Source: Methyloceanibacter sp.
GTDB lineage: Bacteria; Pseudomonadota; Alphaproteobacteria; Rhizobiales; Methyloligellaceae
NCBI GenBank assembly: GCA_022865725.1
Contig: JALHTP010000202.1
Location: forward strand, 1 to 7,694
Length of the DNA: 7,694 nt
Direction: 5' to 3'
The translations under genes and the position numbers were made by a program. Position 1 is the first letter of the stretch. The number at the start of each line of letters is the position of its first letter. Below the pieces are notes generated by a model that was given only the letters and a program-made list of their open reading frames with translations, was not told the origin of the DNA and searched no databases. Shown here in pieces: positions 6,222 to 7,694 of this stretch.

Positions 6222-6755
6222 ATGGCACCTCGCTTGCTTACGACGTTGACCGCTAAGGTTTTGCCTGTGGCGATGCTTCTGCTTGTGGCGCTCGTGTCGA
6301 TGCCCGCTGAATCGGCAACGAAGAAGGCTGCGCCTAAGGGAACCGGCAATCCCTTCGATCAATTGAAGGGGTATTGGACGGGCGGCGGCACGGTGTCACC
6401 GCAAAAGGGCGGCGCCGAAAAAGTCAGCTGCAAGGTGACCTATATCGTTGCCGGCAGCGCCGTCACGCAGAACATGCGCTGTGCCGGAACCGACTATAAG
6501 TTCAACACCGCCTCGAAACTGAACTATAGCGGCGGCAAGATCAGCGGCTCGTGGAGCGAGACCACCTACGATGCTTCGGGGAGCGTGAGCGGGACGGCCA
6601 CCGGCAACACCGTGCATGCGCGAATCAGCGGCGACAAATTCTCCGGCCGCATGAGCATCAACGTCTCGGGCTCGAGTCACACCATCAATATCGTGCAGTT
6701 GGACAACAAGTCCGGCTCCTATCGCCAGGCGGCCAGCGTGTCTCTGCACCGCTGA
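6222..6755 (+). CDS. Predicted secreted protein of unknown function
   Basis: The protein has 177 residues. It begins with a classical signal peptide: Arg4 and Lys12 precede the hydrophobic core LPVAMLLLVALVSM (14-27), with a likely cut after AESA (32). The mature part is Lys/Ala-rich and then forms a Gly/Ser/Thr-rich beta-type domain, starting FDQLKGYWTGGGTVS (45-59). Two cysteines (70 and 87) could form a disulfide bond. The later strands repeat a G-x-x-SG-x-W/T rhythm (KISGSWSET, SVSGTATG, KFSGRMSINVSG). From memory, similar small exported proteins with an opening L-x-G-x-W-x-GGG pattern are common in rhizobia and have no known role. ATG 6222 has a Shine-Dalgarno (AGAGGG at 6207-6212) and starts the signal peptide; the ATG-less extension back to 6120 was rejected. 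It stands alone, followed by its own terminator. Periplasmic location is inferred. Confidence 0.85.
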   Translation: MAPRLLTTLTAKVLPVAMLLLVALVSMPAESATKKAAPKGTGNPFDQLKGYWTGGGTVSPQKGGAEKVSCKVTYIVAGSAVTQNMRCAGTDYKFNTASKLNYSGGKISGSWSETTYDASGSVSGTATGNTVHARISGDKFSGRMSINVSGSSHTINIVQLDNKSGSYRQAASVSLHR

Positions 6756-6761
6756 GGCACG

Positions 6762-6777
6762 AGCGGCACTTGCCGCT
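6762..6777 (+). other. Short hairpin just after the secreted-protein stop
   Basis: AGCGGC-ACTT-GCCGCT forms a 6-bp stem with a 4-base loop, 6 bases after the stop codon, followed by TGTTCG. It is a weak terminator-like or mRNA-end-protecting structure ahead of the stronger stem at 6804-6838. Confidence 0.45.
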
Positions 6778-6803
6778 TGTTCGCCTTGCCATTGACGCTC
6801 GAC

Positions 6804-6842
6804 CGAAACGCCAAGGCTGCCAAGGCCTTGGCGTTTCGTTTC
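6804..6842 (+). terminator. Long intrinsic terminator-like hairpin
   Basis: The arms CGAAACGCCAAGGC (6804-6817) and GCCTTGGCGTTTCG (6825-6838) pair perfectly over 14 bp around the loop TGCCAAG. The following TTTCG is only moderately U-rich. It lies about 50 bp beyond the stop of the secreted-protein gene and is the most likely end of that transcript. Confidence 0.75.
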
Positions 6843-7134
6843 GAGGACGGCGCCGCTGCAAAGTGAATCACCTCACCCCCCTCTGTGACCCTCTCGCTTT
6901 GCCCGTTGCTGAACTGCAACAGGGCTCGACAAAGTTTTCCGAGAACGAGGCCCCTTCAGCCCGCCTGCGGATGGCATGCCGCCGCTTGTCCGGCGCTCTC
7001 TCCCAGGCGGGCGTGTGTGCCATCAATCCATTGATGTAAAACGATAATAGCAGCGATTGCCGGTCCGCGTTCTGGCCCATTTTGCATTTGCGCCACAGTG
7101 CTCGGCCGTTCTGCAGCTTGGGCGTTGCACGATG
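6843..7134. other. Gene-free stretch with several inverted repeats
   Basis: I see no convincing protein gene in these 292 bases. It holds a bulged hairpin GCCCGTTGC/GCAACaGGGC with loop TGAACT (6901-6925). A 54-base structure follows, closed by GCCCGCCTG (6959-6967) and CAGGCGGGC (7004-7012). There is also a perfect palindrome CATCAAT-CC-ATTGATG (7021-7036), followed within 10 bases by the AT-rich block GATAAT (7043-7048). A 70-codon open frame on the - strand (6868-7080) lacks a recognised motif and is probably chance. The structures may belong to regulatory DNA or an RNA, but no boundary can be set. Confidence 0.45.
7021..7036. promoter_or_regulatory. Perfect 7+7 palindrome, candidate operator
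   Basis: CATCAATCCATTGATG is a perfect inverted repeat with a 2-bp centre, in a locally AT-rich patch within GC-rich DNA. A -10-like GATAAT sits at 7043-7048, though no good -35 matches it. This size and symmetry fit a dimeric regulator's binding site, but the regulator and target are unknown. It lies about 100 bp upstream of the candidate small-RNA promoter. Confidence 0.35.
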
Positions 7135-7163
7135 TTGAAGCGTCCGGTGGGGCTGGGCTAGCC
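7135..7163 (+). promoter_or_regulatory. Candidate sigma70 promoter for a small RNA
   Basis: TTGAAG (7135-7140) and CTAGCC (7158-7163) are separated by 17 bp, which fits the relaxed alphaproteobacterial sigma70 pattern. Transcription would start near 7169-7171. The -10 is weak against TATAAT, so the call depends mainly on the downstream terminator. Confidence 0.4.
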
Positions 7164-7169
7164 TTGCAG

Positions 7170-7372
7170 CATGAATGGGGGACGGGGCTGGGGGGCCCTT
7201 AGTGAAACGACCGAACGAAGAGCTTTGAGGGATCTAGAGCAAACTCCGAAAAGGTAAGGCTCAGGAACAAGATGGGGGGGCGAGCCGAAGCCCGCTACTA
7301 AGGCCATGCCTTTGGCGCTCGGCTCGTTTCGCAGGGAAGACCGGCCCGGTCCATCCGGGCCGGTTCTTTTTT
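7170..7372 (+). ncRNA. Candidate unannotated small RNA, about 200 nt
   Basis: This segment lies between a promoter-like pair and a strong + strand intrinsic terminator, yet contains no convincing CDS. Potential folds are GAGCTTT (7220-7226) with AAGGCTC (7256-7262), and CGAGCCGA (7281-7288) with TCGGCTCG (7319-7326), which encloses AAGGC-CAT-GCCTT (7300-7312). The 5' segment GGACGGGGCTGG (7180-7191) can pair with CCGGCCCGGTCC (7341-7352) at 11 of 12 positions including one G-U, competing with the terminator's left arm. Long G runs occur at 7177-7181, 7184-7187, 7190-7195 and 7274-7280. A 28-codon frame (ATG 7171 to TAA 7255-7257) lies inside but has no Shine-Dalgarno. I could not match it to 6S RNA, tmRNA, RNase P RNA, SRP RNA or a riboswitch class I know. 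Ends are inferred. Confidence 0.42.
7340..7372 (+). terminator. Strong intrinsic terminator, + strand
   Basis: ACCGGCCCGG-TCCAT-CCGGGCCGGT is a perfect 10-bp GC-rich stem followed by TCTTTTTT. The U-run is on the + strand, so it ends a rightward transcript, although no CDS lies immediately upstream on that strand. On the - strand the same hairpin follows the fructosamine-kinase stop but is trailed only by TCTTCC, so it may serve that gene weakly as well. Confidence 0.85.
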
Positions 7373-7382
7373 GCCCAAGCCG

Positions 7383-7694
7383 CTAGAGACCGAGCCTCGC
7401 CAGCGTCGCGTCGATCCCCGCGAGATAGCCCGACCCGAACAGCCTGACATGCACGAGCCTCGGGTAGAGATTGTAGAGGCCTGAGCGAAGCTCGTGGAAT
7501 CCGGGCGCAAGCTTCATCGAGCCCGCATAGGCCTCGAAGAAGGCCTTCCCAAACGTCCCGAACAAGGTCGCGAAGGCGAGCTCGACCTCGGGATGACCGC
7601 AATAGATCGCGGGATCGACGAGCCCCGCGACCCGCCCCTCCCGCACCAGCACGTTCCCGGTCCAGAGATCGCCATGCAGCAGGCTGGGGAAGGC
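7383..7694 (-). CDS. Fructosamine kinase family protein, C-terminal part
   Basis: The gene enters from the right edge and 103 C-terminal residues are visible; full-length members are usually around 260-290. The visible part begins with the phosphotransferase catalytic loop LLHGDLWTGN (Asp at 7668-7670). The metal-binding LVDPA then takes the place of DFG, followed by YCGHPEVELAFATLFG and the C-terminal YPRLVHVRLFGSGYL. This combination is characteristic of the fructosamine/ketosamine-3-kinase family (YniA-like), which phosphorylates sugar amines on glycated proteins and so promotes their deglycation in the cytoplasm. The GTG at 7652 is internal, since the frame and the catalytic loop continue upstream to the edge. 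It converges on the candidate small RNA, with about 10 bases between its stop and that RNA's terminator T-run. Confidence 0.9.
   Translation of the reverse strand, partial: AFPSLLHGDLWTGNVLVREGRVAGLVDPAIYCGHPEVELAFATLFGTFGKAFFEAYAGSMKLAPGFHELRSGLYNLYPRLVHVRLFGSGYLAGIDATLARLGL

Noticed and set aside
6868..7080. A 70-codon open frame on the - strand in the gene-free gap
   Set aside because: No family resemblance, and it overlaps strong inverted repeats. It was kept only as a note in the gap description.
7171..7257. A 28-codon open frame within the candidate small RNA
   Set aside because: It has no Shine-Dalgarno and no recognised motif, and the G-rich start is better explained by RNA structure. 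Leaderless translation cannot be excluded.
7170..7372. Assignment as 6S RNA, tmRNA, RNase P RNA or SRP RNA
   Set aside because: I could not find the conserved landmarks of these RNAs, such as a tmRNA tag-coding segment, the SRP tetraloop region or the RNase P conserved core. The size is also wrong for RNase P RNA.

Overview
The window looks like a chromosomal segment of a GC-rich alphaproteobacterium, most likely of the Hyphomicrobiales (Rhizobiales). I infer this from the high-GC codon use, the close resemblance of the proteins to rhizobial-type families as I know them, and the short hairpin repeats of the TGTCATT(g)CCCG type between genes. No species call is possible by eye.

Left part (1-3052, + strand): central carbon metabolism. 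A 5'-truncated glyceraldehyde-3-phosphate dehydrogenase gene (gap) overlaps phosphoglycerate kinase (pgk) by 4 bases (ATGA). A 98-bp inverted-repeat element follows, then ribulose-phosphate 3-epimerase (rpe). These enzymes serve lower glycolysis/gluconeogenesis and the pentose-phosphate or Calvin pathways.

Middle (3053-5238, + strand): a two-gene small module of lower apparent GC. Its first gene is split by a frameshift and its second encodes a DUF2283 protein. A decayed second copy of the hairpin repeat comes next and runs up to the start of a CcdA-type thiol-electron transporter. That gene is followed by thiD (HMP/HMP-P kinase, thiamine synthesis).

Right part (5239-7694): a fumarylacetoacetate-hydrolase-family gene on the - strand converges on thiD. 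It diverges, across a hairpin-rich 127-bp gap, from a secreted protein of unknown function on the + strand that ends in a 14-bp perfect terminator stem. A roughly 625-bp stretch without a convincing protein gene follows. It contains a perfect 7+7 palindrome, a sigma70-like promoter and a G-rich, foldable segment ending in a strong + strand intrinsic terminator. With no good CDS to terminate, this is the best candidate for an unannotated small RNA (about 7170-7372). The window closes with the C-terminal third of a fructosamine-kinase-family gene on the - strand.

Most of the window is ordinary housekeeping sequence. The parts worth a second look are the candidate small RNA with its G-runs, the paired hairpin repeats bracketing rpe plus the broken small module, and the frameshifted partner of the DUF2283 gene.
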